46,430 bases of DNA from assembly GCA_003248075.1 (NCBI GenBank), contig QJYK01000267.1, positions 1-46,430 on the forward strand, given 5' to 3'. Of this stretch, positions 34,836 to 43,546 are shown in pieces. The notes under the pieces were generated by a model, which saw only the letters and a program-made list of their open reading frames with translations, was not told the DNA's origin and searched no databases. The position numbers were made by a program, and so were the translations under genes. How positions within the stretch are numbered: position 1 is the stretch's first letter; each line of letters begins with the position of its first letter. Origin of the DNA: Gemmatimonadota bacterium (GTDB taxonomy: Bacteria > Gemmatimonadota > Gemmatimonadetes > Longimicrobiales > Gaopeijiaceae).

Positions 34836-36604
34836 TTCTCGACGGCTCGCCCGCGTCCGAGGGCATCGCCTCCGGCAAGGTGTTCATCCTCCACTGGGCC
34901 GTACCCGTCGTGCCCCACGAAACGGTGCCCGGCGGGCGCGTGGACGACGAGGTGGACCGGTTCCACGCCGCCCGCGCCTGGGCCAAGGAACGACTGCGCG
35001 AGGTCCATGCCGCCACCGAGGCGAGGCTGGGCCTCGTGGAAGCGAGGATCTTCGATCCTCAGCTCCTGATGCTCGACGATCCGGCCGTGGTCGACGGTAC
35101 GGTCAGCTACATCAGGGACAACCACCTCACGGCGCAGCGCGCGTTCGAGTGGCGCATGCTCGAGCTCCAGGCGATGTGGGGGCGCACCTCACATCCCATG
35201 GTGCTCGACCGCCTCAACGACCTCGAGGACCTCATGGTCAGGGTCCTCAACCGTCTCTTGGGGCATCACGACCCCACGGCTCTGGCGGAGCAGAGGGAGG
35301 GGGTCATCGTCGTGGCGCAGAACCTGACGCCGAGCCTGGCCGTCCACCTGGACCGGGACCACGTCCGCGGGCTCGCGACCGACCATGGGACGCGCACCGC
35401 CCACTGGGCGATTCTCGCCCGCTCCATGGAGATTCCGGCCGTCGTCGGTCTGGGCACCGCATCCCAGGTGGCAAGGCACGGCCAGGAAGCGATCCTGGAC
35501 GGACGCATCGGGCGCCTCGTCCTGGACCCGGACGAGGGCGACCGACGCGCCTTCGAGGCCCGGAAAGAGCGCCTGATAGTCCTGGAGGAAGAGAGCGTCG
35601 CGATCGCGGACCTCCCTGCCGTGACCCTGGACGGGCAGCCCATCGCGATCCGGGCGAATCTCGACCTGCCGGTGGAGGCGGCCGCGGCCCGCGCCCACGG
35701 TGCCGAGGGCATCGGACTGTTCCGGACGGAGTTCCTGGTTGTCGGGCGCAACGCGCTGCCGGGGGAAGAGGAGCAGGTCGAGGCGTACCGGAAGGTCGCC
35801 GAGGCCTTTCCCGACTCCGCGGTCTACATCCGGACCTTCGACGTCGGTGGGGACAAGTTCCCCATGTTCCTGCACATGCCTCAGGAGGAGAACCCGTTCC
35901 TGGGATGGCGGGCCATCCGGGTATGCCTGGACGAGCCGGAGCTGTTCCGCACGCAGCTGAGGGCGCTACTTCGCGCGACGGTGTACGGCGACGTGCGCAT
36001 GATGCTGCCCCTCGTGAACGATGTAGAGGAGGTGCGCCGGGTCCGTGAGCTGCTGGAGGAGGAGGAGGAGGGACTGAGGGGGAAGGGCATCGCATTCAAC
36101 TCCGGATACAAGCTGGGCGTCATGATCGAGACGCCCGCAGCGGCGCTCGATGCCGCGGAGCTGGCGCGCCATTGCGATTTCTTCTCCATCGGGACGAACG
36201 ACCTGGTGCAATACACCCTGGCCGTGGACCGGACGAACACACGGCTCGCCAAGCTCTACAACCCCTTCCACCCCGCCGTGGTACGGCTGCTGCATCAGGT
36301 GGCGCGGGTGGGACGGGCGGCCGGCATCGAGGTGAGCGTATGCGGTGAGCTCGCGTCGAATCCCCTCGGCGCTTTCCTCCTCCTCGGGCTGGACATCACC
36401 GCGCTCTCCATGGCGTGGCCGTCGCTGTCCGAGATCAAGAAGGTCGTGCGCGACGTGCGCATCGAGGACGCGCGGCGAGCGGCTCGTCGTGCCCTGGCGG
36501 CGGCCACATCGGCCGACGTCACGCGTTGTCTGGTCGAGGGCATCGGGGACTCGGTGGACCTCGAGGTGTTTTCCGGGCGCTGGAGCTTGTCGCTGTCCGA
36601 CTGA
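34826..36604 (+). CDS. ptsI: PTS enzyme I (phosphoenolpyruvate-protein phosphotransferase)
   Basis: Enzyme I takes phosphate from PEP to HPr. The 592-residue protein has the N-terminal GSPASEGIASGKVFIL, the phospho-histidine His193 in GTRTAHWAILARSMEIPAVVG, GIGLFRTEFLVVGRNALPGE, the PEP-site stretch YIRTFDVGGDKFPMF and the C-terminal VSVCGELASNPL with the active-site Cys. GTG 34826 is preferred because GGAGGGG lies 8 nt upstream; ATG 34832 is possible. It is the last PTS gene in the operon, 65 bp before metK. Confidence 0.95.
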   Translation: MSMILDGSPASEGIASGKVFILHWAVPVVPHETVPGGRVDDEVDRFHAARAWAKERLREVHAATEARLGLVEARIFDPQLLMLDDPAVVDGTVSYIRDNHLTAQRAFEWRMLELQAMWGRTSHPMVLDRLNDLEDLMVRVLNRLLGHHDPTALAEQREGVIVVAQNLTPSLAVHLDRDHVRGLATDHGTRTAHWAILARSMEIPAVVGLGTASQVARHGQEAILDGRIGRLVLDPDEGDRRAFEARKERLIVLEEESVAIADLPAVTLDGQPIAIRANLDLPVEAAAARAHGAEGIGLFRTEFLVVGRNALPGEEEQVEAYRKVAEAFPDSAVYIRTFDVGGDKFPMFLHMPQEENPFLGWRAIRVCLDEPELFRTQLRALLRATVYGDVRMMLPLVNDVEEVRRVRELLEEEEEGLRGKGIAFNSGYKLGVMIETPAAALDAAELARHCDFFSIGTNDLVQYTLAVDRTNTRLAKLYNPFHPAVVRLLHQVARVGRAAGIEVSVCGELASNPLGAFLLLGLDITALSMAWPSLSEIKKVVRDVRIEDARRAARRALAAATSADVTRCLVEGIGDSVDLEVFSGRWSLSLSD

Positions 36605-36669
36605 TTCTGTAGCCTTTTGCGCTTGTCGGGTGCCCCGGCTTCCCACCCTCAGCCTGCGCGGAGCGAGCC

Positions 36670-37866
36670 TTGAGCCGCACGCTGTTCACCTCCGAGTCCG
36701 TCACAGAGGGTCATCCCGACAAGATCGCTGATCAGATCTCGGATTCGATCCTCGACCACCTGTTGAACGAGGACCACGGCTCTCGCGTCGCGTGCGAGAC
36801 CCTGGTGACAACCGGGATGGCGATGGTGGCCGGCGAGGTCACCACGCGAGCGTGCCTCCAGGTCCCCGACGTGGTGCGCGGTACGCTGGCCCGGATCGGG
36901 TACACCAACTCGGCGTTCGGCATCGATGCGGCGACGTGTGCCGTGATCACGAGCCTGGACCGGCAGTCTCCCGACATCGCCATGGGTGTGGACCGTGGTG
37001 GGGCGGGGGATCAGGGAATGATGTTCGGCTACGCGTCGGACGAGACCGAGGAGCTGATGCCCACGCCGATACTCCTAGCGCACCGGTTGACGCGTCGCCT
37101 GGCCGAGATCCGCAAGCGGGGCGAGCTCGCCTGGCTGCGCCCGGACGGAAAGGCGCAGGTGACCGTCGAGTACGAGGGCGACTGCCCGGTGCGCGTGCAC
37201 ACGGTCGTGGTGAGCACCCAGCACGACAAGGACGTCTCGCAGGAGGACCTGGTCGAAGCGGTGAAGGCGCGGGTCATCGATCCCGTGATGCCGGTGGGTC
37301 TCTACGACGCGGAGACCTGCATCCGTCACATCAATCCAACGGGTCGCTTCGAGATCGGTGGGCCTCACGGGGACGCGGGGCTCACCGGCCGCAAGATCAT
37401 CGTGGACACGTACGGCGGTATGGGCCGACACGGCGGTGGGGCGTTCAGCGGCAAGGACGCCACCAAGGTGGATCGGTCCGCCGCCTACGCGGCCCGCTGG
37501 GCCGCCAAGAACGTCGTCGCGGCGGGGTTGGCGCGCCGCTGCGAGATCCAGCTCGCCTATGCGATCGGCGTGACGCAGCCCGTGTCCGTGCACGTTGACA
37601 CCTTCGGGACCGCGACGGAGCTGGACGACGCCGGCATCGCGGCGGTGATCAACGACGTGTGCGATTTCTCCCCGCTCGGCATCATCGATCGACTCGGTCT
37701 GCGCAATCCGATCTTCACCCCGAGTGCTGCGTATGGGCACTTCGGGCGCGCGCCGGAGCTGCGCGCTCCGGACCTGGGAGGGACCGGGGCGGAGCCGGTC
37801 TGGTTCTTCCCCTGGGAGCGTACCGATCTGGTCGATGACCTTAGGAGCGCGGCGGCACGCCGCTAG
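36670..37866 (+). CDS. metK: S-adenosylmethionine synthetase
   Basis: MetK makes SAM from methionine and ATP. The 398 residues include [21 protein letters not shown] at the N-terminus, [12 protein letters not shown] with the hexapeptide-type ATP motif, and [19 protein letters not shown]. The TTG start is the only in-frame codon that gives the standard N-terminus. It follows ptsI by 65 bp, and a TAGCCTTTTG stretch there could be a -10, so it may have its own promoter. I see no SAM riboswitch; the spacer is too short for one. Confidence 0.96.
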   Translation: MSRTLFTSESVTEGHPDKIADQISDSILDHLLNEDHGSRVACETLVTTGMAMVAGEVTTRACLQVPDVVRGTLARIGYTNSAFGIDAATCAVITSLDRQSPDIAMGVDRGGAGDQGMMFGYASDETEELMPTPILLAHRLTRRLAEIRKRGELAWLRPDGKAQVTVEYEGDCPVRVHTVVVSTQHDKDVSQEDLVEAVKARVIDPVMPVGLYDAETCIRHINPTGRFEIGGPHGDAGLTGRKIIVDTYGGMGRHGGGAFSGKDATKVDRSAAYAARWAAKNVVAAGLARRCEIQLAYAIGVTQPVSVHVDTFGTATELDDAGIAAVINDVCDFSPLGIIDRLGLRNPIFTPSAAYGHFGRAPELRAPDLGGTGAEPVWFFPWERTDLVDDLRSAAARR

Positions 37867-37921
37867 TCGGTCGGGAGGCCCAGAGAACCCCGCGCGCCTT
37901 TCGGAGTAATGGTGGAGGAAG

Positions 37922-38506
37922 ATGCGGGTCGATGGCCCGTATGCGCTCCTTCCACCTCGGTCATCCTCGGTGCTGGTACAGGTCAAGGTCCAGAGCCTCG
38001 GGCTCGAGCGCTCGACCAACCAACCGGTCCTCATTCTCCAGGAGCTGGACGGAGATCGGGTCCTGCCCATCTACATCGGTCCGGCCGAGGCCAGCGCCAT
38101 CGCCATGCGCCTCGCCTCCATGGAGTTCGCGAGGCCCCTGACCCACGATCTCCTGGTTTCGATCCTCCAGGGCCTCGGGGGGTCCGTGCAGAAGGTCATC
38201 ATCACGAAGGTGGAGATGATGACCTACTACGCCGAGCTCATCGTGCGCCGCAACGGTCAGGTCTTCTCTGTGGACGCGAGGCCGTCGGACTCGATCGCCG
38301 TCGCGCTGCGCGTGGACGCCAGCATCTTTGTGCAGGAGGAGCTCCTCGAGCAGGCCTCGATCGAGATCGCGGACGAGGAATCGGCCAGCGCCGTCGACCC
38401 GTCGGACGCGATGCCGCGGGACCTGTCCGAGCCCATGGGTCCGGCGGAGCTCGAGGCATACCTGCGCCGGCTCAATCCCGAGGACTTTGGGCGCTTCAAC
38501 CCCTAA
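37922..38506 (+). CDS. bifunctional nuclease family protein (BFN/DUF151)
   Basis: This 194-residue protein has the BFN domain found in bacterial stress-related proteins and in plant bifunctional nucleases: VKVQSLGLERSTNQPVLILQ, VLPIYIGPAEASAIAMRL, ARPLTHDLLVSIL and DARPSDSIAVALRV. An acidic C-terminal extension of about 50 residues (UVR/BFN-linker-like) follows. ATG 37922 has a close GGAGG; GTG 37970, just before the conserved domain, is an alternative. Nuclease activity is known for plant homologues and not assured here. The next gene probably starts inside its 3' end. Confidence 0.9.
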   Translation: MRVDGPYALLPPRSSSVLVQVKVQSLGLERSTNQPVLILQELDGDRVLPIYIGPAEASAIAMRLASMEFARPLTHDLLVSILQGLGGSVQKVIITKVEMMTYYAELIVRRNGQVFSVDARPSDSIAVALRVDASIFVQEELLEQASIEIADEESASAVDPSDAMPRDLSEPMGPAELEAYLRRLNPEDFGRFNP

Positions 38507-39623
38507 GAACCGCGGGGCGGTTTCCCTCATCCTGCTCTCGACGCTGGCGACCGTCGGGGGCGGCCAGCCCTGCGGAGGCCAGGAGGTCGCGACACCTGAG
38601 CTGAGCGGCCGGGTCCTGCTCGGAGGCTCGCCGCTCGGTTCGGGAATGGTCGTCCTCCACCACGTATCGGCGGACGTCCAGGGCGAGATCGACTCGACCG
38701 CCGTGGGACCCGACGGCTCCTTCCGTTTTCGGCTGCCCCAGGTCCCGGACCCAGCTCGCTCCGACGTCTACTTCGCCTCGGTGCGCCACGCCGGTATCGT
38801 CTACTTCGGACGCCCGATCACGGTCGCCGTGGAGCTCGATTCGATCTACGAGATCCAGGCGTACGACACCCTCATGGCACCCACGAGAGGGGCGCCGCTC
38901 GTGGTCCAGGCGAGAAACCTCTTCCTCGAGCAGGAAGAGTCCGTCTGGCGGGTGACGGACCTGTTCCAGGTGCGCAACGATGAATACCGCACGTTGGTAG
39001 CCCGCGACGACGGCGTCGCCTGGCGGTACCCACTCCCGCAGGCCGCCCACGACCCTCAGGTCGCCCAGGCGGACTTCGCCGACGGCGGACCCGAGTTCGC
39101 CGAGGGCGACCTCGTGGTTCGTCAAGCGATCCCTCCCGGCGAGCGCATCTTCGTCGTGCGCTACACCACCGAGGACCCGTTCATCGAGGTCCCACTGCCC
39201 GGGGTCACCGAGGTCCTGGACATCCTGGTGCGGGAGCCGGCGCCGGCGATCGAGACGCCGGGCCTGACGGCGCTCCAGCCGGTCGAGCTGGAGCCGGGCA
39301 CGACCTACAGGAGATACAACGCCGCCGACCTACGCGACGCTCAGGTGCGTCTGCTGCCCGGCTCGGCGGCCTCGGTCCCACCGGTCCGTTGGTTCGCAGT
39401 GATTCTGGCGCTGACCCTGGCGGTGGCGGGGCTGTGGGCGGTGGGGTCGACCTCGGTCCGGCCCGTGGCGCCCGACACCGGTGCGGACCGGCGCTCGCTC
39501 GTCTACGAGATCGCGGGCCTCGACGAGGATTTCGCCTCGTTGGCCGCGCCATCTCCGGAAGAGCGCGGCGCGTACGAAGCGCGACGAGCCGAGCTGTTAC
39601 GCCGGCTTCGCGCGATGGGCTGA
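38487..39623 (+). CDS. exported, C-terminally membrane-anchored protein of unknown function
   Basis: Not a recognised named family. The proposed TTG 38487 start lies inside the end of the preceding gene and gives a good signal peptide (basic PKNR, then AVSLILLSTLATVGGG, to about residue 33). Residues 38-130 look like a carboxypeptidase-regulatory or transthyretin-like beta domain (SGRVLLGGSPLGSGMVVLHH; VGPDGSFRFRLP). More beta-rich sequence follows, then one transmembrane helix near 295-315 (WFAVILALTLAVAGLWAV) and a charged tail of about 60 residues. Topology would place the beta domains in the periplasm. Confidence 0.75.
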   Translation: MGASTPKNRGAVSLILLSTLATVGGGQPCGGQEVATPELSGRVLLGGSPLGSGMVVLHHVSADVQGEIDSTAVGPDGSFRFRLPQVPDPARSDVYFASVRHAGIVYFGRPITVAVELDSIYEIQAYDTLMAPTRGAPLVVQARNLFLEQEESVWRVTDLFQVRNDEYRTLVARDDGVAWRYPLPQAAHDPQVAQADFADGGPEFAEGDLVVRQAIPPGERIFVVRYTTEDPFIEVPLPGVTEVLDILVREPAPAIETPGLTALQPVELEPGTTYRRYNAADLRDAQVRLLPGSAASVPPVRWFAVILALTLAVAGLWAVGSTSVRPVAPDTGADRRSLVYEIAGLDEDFASLAAPSPEERGAYEARRAELLRRLRAMG

Positions 39624-39629
39624 CCCGCC

Positions 39630-40385
39630 ATGGCCCCCGTGGGGACCCGTGCGGTCCTCCTCCGCGCCCACGCGTATGGTGAGACCAGCAGGATCCTTCG
39701 GTTCTACACGGAGTCGTTCGGGCTCGTCTCGGTCATGGCCCGAGGCGTGCGCGGACGGTCCGGCAAGGGAGGGATGACTCTGGCGACGTTCGCCACCGGC
39801 GAGCTCACGGCCTACATCCAGCGCAACCGCGACCTGCAGACGATGAAGGACTTCGCCTGCATCCGCGCGCGCTCGCGACTTGGGTCCGGGGTGACCCGCT
39901 TCGCGGGCGCGTCCGCGGTCGCGGAGCTGGTCGTGGCCCATGCTGACCAGGAGCCGAATCTTCAGCTGTTCGGCGCGTTGGAGCGCGCCCTCGACGAGCT
40001 CGAGGATCTTCCCGACGACAGGGTCGTGACGGCCTCGTTGGCCGGAGCATGGACCGTCGTGGAGGCCCTGGGGTTCGCGCCCGAGCTGGACGGATGCACC
40101 CGGTGTGGACGGCCCCTCGCGGACGACGAGGTCGGCCGCTTCGACCTGGCGGCCGGGGGCATGCTGTGCGCGGCGTGCGGCCGCGACGCGACCGGGCCCC
40201 GGGTCGGACCCATCGCCCGAGCGCAGCTGCGCGGTCTCCTCGCGGGCCGAAGCGATCCGCCCGTCACCCACGAGCGGAGGCATCTGGCCCTCCTGTCCGA
40301 CTTCGTGACCTTCCACGTGGCCCAGAGGCCCTTGAAAAGCTTCCGGTTCCTGGGCGACCTGATGCCCGATGAGGTCGAGGGGTGA
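39630..40385 (+). CDS. recO: DNA repair protein RecO
   Basis: RecO helps load RecA onto SSB-coated DNA in the RecFOR pathway. The 251-residue protein has the N-terminal OB-fold (TRAVLLRAHAYGETSRILRFYTESFGLVSVMARGVRG) and a C-terminal helical domain with a four-cysteine zinc site (DGCTRCGRPL and GMLCAACG). ATG 39630 is 6 bp after the anchored protein. The stop overlaps selB as GTGA. Confidence 0.92.
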   Translation: MAPVGTRAVLLRAHAYGETSRILRFYTESFGLVSVMARGVRGRSGKGGMTLATFATGELTAYIQRNRDLQTMKDFACIRARSRLGSGVTRFAGASAVAELVVAHADQEPNLQLFGALERALDELEDLPDDRVVTASLAGAWTVVEALGFAPELDGCTRCGRPLADDEVGRFDLAAGGMLCAACGRDATGPRVGPIARAQLRGLLAGRSDPPVTHERRHLALLSDFVTFHVAQRPLKSFRFLGDLMPDEVEG

Positions 40386-42280
40386 ACGACTCCGTACGCG
40401 TCGTGCTCGGCACGGCCGGTCACATCGATCACGGAAAGACGGCGCTGGTGCGCTCTCTCACCGGCGTGGATACGGACCGACTGCCCGAGGAGCGCGCGCG
40501 CGGGATCACAATCGATCTGGGCTTCGCCGAGCTGCCTGCTTCCGACGGCGTGCGCCTGGGCGTGGTCGACGTGCCGGGTCACGAGGACTTCGTGCGGACG
40601 ATGGTGGCCGGGGCGACCGGGATGGACGTGGTCTTGCTGGTGGTCGCCGCGGACGAGGGCGTGATGCCCCAGACGCGAGAGCACCTCGACATCATTCGAG
40701 TCCTCGACGTCCCGGCCATGGTGGTCGCCCTTACCAAGTGTGACCTGGTGGAAGACGATTGGGCGGCCCTCGTCGAGGAGGACGTCCGGGCGCTGCTCCG
40801 CGGGTCCCCCTACGCCGACGCGCCGGTCGTGCGCACGTCGACCCGAACGGACCAGGGCCTCGAGTCGCTGCGGACCGTCCTGGAAGAGGCGGCGCGGGGC
40901 GCGCGCCGGCGCCGAACCGACGATCTGCTCCGCCTCCCCGTCGACCGTGCGTTCACGGTGCAGGGGACGGGCACCGTCGTGACCGGGACCCTGTGGTCCG
41001 GCCTCATCGAGGTCGGAGACCGCGTGGCGATCGCCCCCGGCTCGGACGAAGCCCGCGTCCGGACGCTCCAGGTCCACGGGCGCGGCGTGGAGGTTGCCCG
41101 AGCCGGCGAGCGCACGGCCGTAGGATTGGCCGGCCTCGAGCGGGCCGGCGTCGCGAGGGGGGCCACGCTGGTGAGTCCGGGGATGTGGCCTCCGTCGTGG
41201 ATGCTGACGGTACGCGCGGAGGTCCTCGGGGACGGCGCATGGACCCTCGAGCACGGCCAGCGGGTGCGGGTGCTCATCGGGACCGCCGAAACGTTCGCAC
41301 GCTGTGCCGTATTGGGCGGATCAAGCGTCGCGCCGGGAGAATCGGGCTGGGTGCAGCTTCGCCTGGAAGAGCCTATGGTGGCGCGCGCAGGGGACCGGGC
41401 CGTGCTGCGCAGCTACTCGCCGGTCACGACCATGGGTGGGGCGCTGGTGGTCGAGGCGGCCGCGCCAAAGCGCCGCCGCCTGGAGCCGGTGGATGTCCGG
41501 ACGCTGACGGGTGCCGCGGCCCCCGGAACGGGAGAACGCCTGGTCGCGATCCTCGAGGTCGGCGGTTGGGCTGGGACCCCCTCCGAGGAGCTCGCGGTCC
41601 GCGTGGGCAGGCCACCGGCGGAGATCGAAGCTGAGCTGAGCGCCGGGGCGCACGGGGCGCTCGCCGTCCGCGACCGGCTCTATCCGGAAGCGGTCGTTCG
41701 CGAGGCCGCCGACCTCGTTCTGCGCACCCTCGACGACGGTCATCGCAGTGAGGGCCTGATCCCGGCGGTTCCCCTCGAGCGCCTCCGCGGCGCGCTTCCC
41801 CCTTGGGCTGGCTCCGGGCTCGCCGATGCGGTCGTTCGCCGCTTGGCGGGGGAGGGCCGGTTGGAGCTCGCGGAGGGTGGAGCGAGACGCCCGGGCTTCG
41901 TTCCGATGCCTACGCCGGAGCAGGCCGAGAAGCTCGAGCGCCTGCTCGCCCTGTACCGGGACGCCGGGCTGTCAGCGCCGTTCACGGAGGACCTTCCACC
42001 CGACCTGGGCCCCGCGGAAGAGCTGGGGAGGTTACTGGGATTTCTGGAACGGAACGGCCGTTTGCGGACGGTGGACCAGGGGCTCCTGATCCATGTCGAG
42101 GCTCTCGATCGTGCCGAGAGGGACGTGATCGAGGTGCTGGGAGGTCGGCAGGGGCTCGGGCCCGCCGACTTTCGGGAGGTCCTTCCCGTCTCGAGGCGGC
42201 ATCTGATGCCGCTTCTCGCCTACCTCGACGGCATCGGTGCCACTACGCGCTCCGGAGGACTTCGGGAGGTCAGGAGGTGA
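40382..42280 (+). CDS. selB: selenocysteine-specific elongation factor SelB
   Basis: SelB is the EF-Tu paralogue that brings Sec-tRNA(Sec) to UGA codons with a SECIS element. The 632-residue protein has G1 GTAGHIDHGKTALVRSLTG, the switch region RLPEERARGITIDLGFA, G3 DVPGHEDFVRTM and G4 ALTKCDLVE. The SelB-specific domains IV (winged helices, about 380-632) follow the beta-barrel domains. Length matches bacterial SelB. The presence of SelB implies the organism decodes selenocysteine, but selA, selC and selD are not in this window. GTG 40382 overlaps the recO stop. Confidence 0.95.
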   Translation: MNDSVRVVLGTAGHIDHGKTALVRSLTGVDTDRLPEERARGITIDLGFAELPASDGVRLGVVDVPGHEDFVRTMVAGATGMDVVLLVVAADEGVMPQTREHLDIIRVLDVPAMVVALTKCDLVEDDWAALVEEDVRALLRGSPYADAPVVRTSTRTDQGLESLRTVLEEAARGARRRRTDDLLRLPVDRAFTVQGTGTVVTGTLWSGLIEVGDRVAIAPGSDEARVRTLQVHGRGVEVARAGERTAVGLAGLERAGVARGATLVSPGMWPPSWMLTVRAEVLGDGAWTLEHGQRVRVLIGTAETFARCAVLGGSSVAPGESGWVQLRLEEPMVARAGDRAVLRSYSPVTTMGGALVVEAAAPKRRRLEPVDVRTLTGAAAPGTGERLVAILEVGGWAGTPSEELAVRVGRPPAEIEAELSAGAHGALAVRDRLYPEAVVREAADLVLRTLDDGHRSEGLIPAVPLERLRGALPPWAGSGLADAVVRRLAGEGRLELAEGGARRPGFVPMPTPEQAEKLERLLALYRDAGLSAPFTEDLPPDLGPAEELGRLLGFLERNGRLRTVDQGLLIHVEALDRAERDVIEVLGGRQGLGPADFREVLPVSRRHLMPLLAYLDGIGATTRSGGLREVRR

Positions 42281-42373
42281 GGCGGGGCCCGGAAGGCGCG
42301 GGGCGGGCAACCCTGGCGACGCGCGGGGCGTCCCATTCGAGGACGACGCGGACCCGGTACCGGCGCGGTTTTC

Positions 42374-42403
42374 TTGACCTCGACTCGGGCTTCTGGGTAG
42401 TAT
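42374..42403 (+). promoter_or_regulatory. sigma-70-like promoter for the YPNPFNP protein
   Basis: TTGACC (42374-42379) and TAGTAT (42398-42403), separated by 18 bp, form the best housekeeping-type promoter I see in the window. Transcription should start near 42410, giving a leader of about 88 nt before ATG 42498. The rest of the 217-bp gap after selB shows no other feature. Confidence 0.55.
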
Positions 42404-42497
42404 GTGGGCGAGCGCGTGTCGCTGAACCGTCATTCTTTCCACCTGGAGTGCGATCGATCCTCGGATACGACGCAGTTTGGACTATGTGGAGGCCCCG

Positions 42498-42944
42498 ATG
42501 AGGCGCTGGGTTGGCGTCTTGTCCGCCTTCCTTCTCTCGATCGGTGCAGTGTCCCCTGTTTCGGCCCAGGATCCCGGCCGACCTGTACCGACTGGACAGG
42601 GTAGCGGATTTCAACTCGAGCAGAATTATCCGAATCCGTTCAACCCTGAGACGAAGATCCCCTTCGTGCTTTCGGAGGAGCTCTTCGTCGACGGGCGCCC
42701 GGCCGTCGTGTCCCTCCGCATCTTCAACCTGCTTCAGCAGGTCGTGGCGGTTCCCGTCGCTCTCGGCCACATCTCCGGGGAGGGTGTGCAGCTCCAACAG
42801 CTCGAGTACTTCCAGCCCGGTCGATTCGAGGCGTTCTGGGACGGCACGGACGCGTCGGGACGGCAGGTCGCCTCGGGCATCTACTTCATGCAGCTCACCG
42901 TCAACGGCGTCAGCAAGACGCGGAAGATGTACGTCCTGAAGTGA
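42498..42944 (+). CDS. small secreted protein with YPNPFNP (FlgD-Ig/T9SS-type) domain
   Basis: This 148-residue protein consists of a signal peptide (about 1-24, ending VSAQD), a short linker and one beta-sandwich of the FlgD-Ig/type A C-terminal sorting kind. The diagnostic FQLEQNYPNPFNPETKIPF opens it, and WDGTDASGRQVASGIYFMQL and the basic end KTRKMYVLK close it. In large secreted proteins this domain directs export or cell-surface attachment; here it makes up nearly the whole protein. ATG 42498 has GGAGG 5 nt upstream; an upstream ATG at 42477 is less likely. It has its own strong promoter and faces a convergent gene. Confidence 0.85.
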   Translation: MRRWVGVLSAFLLSIGAVSPVSAQDPGRPVPTGQGSGFQLEQNYPNPFNPETKIPFVLSEELFVDGRPAVVSLRIFNLLQQVVAVPVALGHISGEGVQLQQLEYFQPGRFEAFWDGTDASGRQVASGIYFMQLTVNGVSKTRKMYVLK

Positions 42945-42965
42945 CGGTGACCCTCCGCCGTCGCT
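42940..42965. terminator. hairpin between convergent genes
   Basis: An 8-bp stem (42940-42947 with 42958-42965, one G-U pair) with a 10-nt loop spans the 20-bp gap and both stop codons. It is symmetric and lacks a U-tract on either side, so at best it is a weak bidirectional terminator. Confidence 0.35.
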
Positions 42966-43417
42966 CAGCTGGATTTCCGGTCCAGTAGCTCCAGGAACTC
43001 ATCGGCGGAATCAAGGTCCAGAAGCCGCTCCGGCACCTCGGGGTCCTTGGCGAACTGAGCGATCTTGCCGAGCACGGGGAGGTACTGGTTGGACACCTCC
43101 AGCGGGGGCGCGACGATGAGGAAGAAGTTCTGGACCGACGCCCCGTCGATCGCGTTGAAGTCCATTCCGGAGCTCTTGCGCCCGTAGGCGAGGCGGAGCC
43201 GGCTGACGACCAGCGAGCGGCAGTGGGGAATGGCGATGCCCTTCCCGATGCCCGTGGACCCGAGGTTCTCGCGTCGCTTCAGCGTCTTGAACAGGATGGC
43301 CTCGGATTTCTCGTCGAGCCCCAGGAGCGAAACGAGCTCCTTGAGAAGGTCGTCCTTGGTCTCCGACTCCAGATCCAGCTTCACGACCTCGGCCGTGAAG
43401 AGATCCCGTAGCCGCAT
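42965..43417 (-). CDS. PTS IIA protein of the nitrogen/fructose family (PtsN-like)
   Basis: This 150-residue protein is an EIIA(Ntr/Fru) domain with the phospho-accepting His in GKGIAIPHCRSLVV, preceded by the family element TLKRRENLGSTGIG. Such proteins take phosphate from HPr or NPr and usually regulate, rather than transport. It stands alone on the minus strand, about 6 kb from the operon encoding HPr and enzyme I, which are presumably its phosphodonors. A good ribosome binding site (GGAGG) precedes ATG 43417. It diverges from dus. Confidence 0.9.
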   Translation of the reverse strand: MRLRDLFTAEVVKLDLESETKDDLLKELVSLLGLDEKSEAILFKTLKRRENLGSTGIGKGIAIPHCRSLVVSRLRLAYGRKSSGMDFNAIDGASVQNFFLIVAPPLEVSNQYLPVLGKIAQFAKDPEVPERLLDLDSADEFLELLDRKSS

Positions 43418-43546
43418 GTATGCCTCCGATCACCGTACCGTGACGCGCAGTTGGGAGTGGAGCCCCAATGTTAACACGGGCGCACCGCGCGCCCCAAGCC
43501 GCGTCGCTTCTCGCCGGCGGAGGCGTCAGGTAGCTTCAAAGGAGCC
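43418..43546. promoter_or_regulatory. divergent intergenic region ptsN-like / dus
   Basis: This is 129 bp. It must hold both promoters. The dus side has TAGCTTCA (43531-43538) running into the ribosome binding site AAAGGAG (43538-43544), too close to the ATG for an ordinary -10 with leader. No clear operator seen. Confidence 0.25.

Noticed and set aside
36605-36669. SAM riboswitch upstream of metK
   Set aside because: The gap is only 65 nt and shows none of the conserved SAM-I or SAM-II elements.
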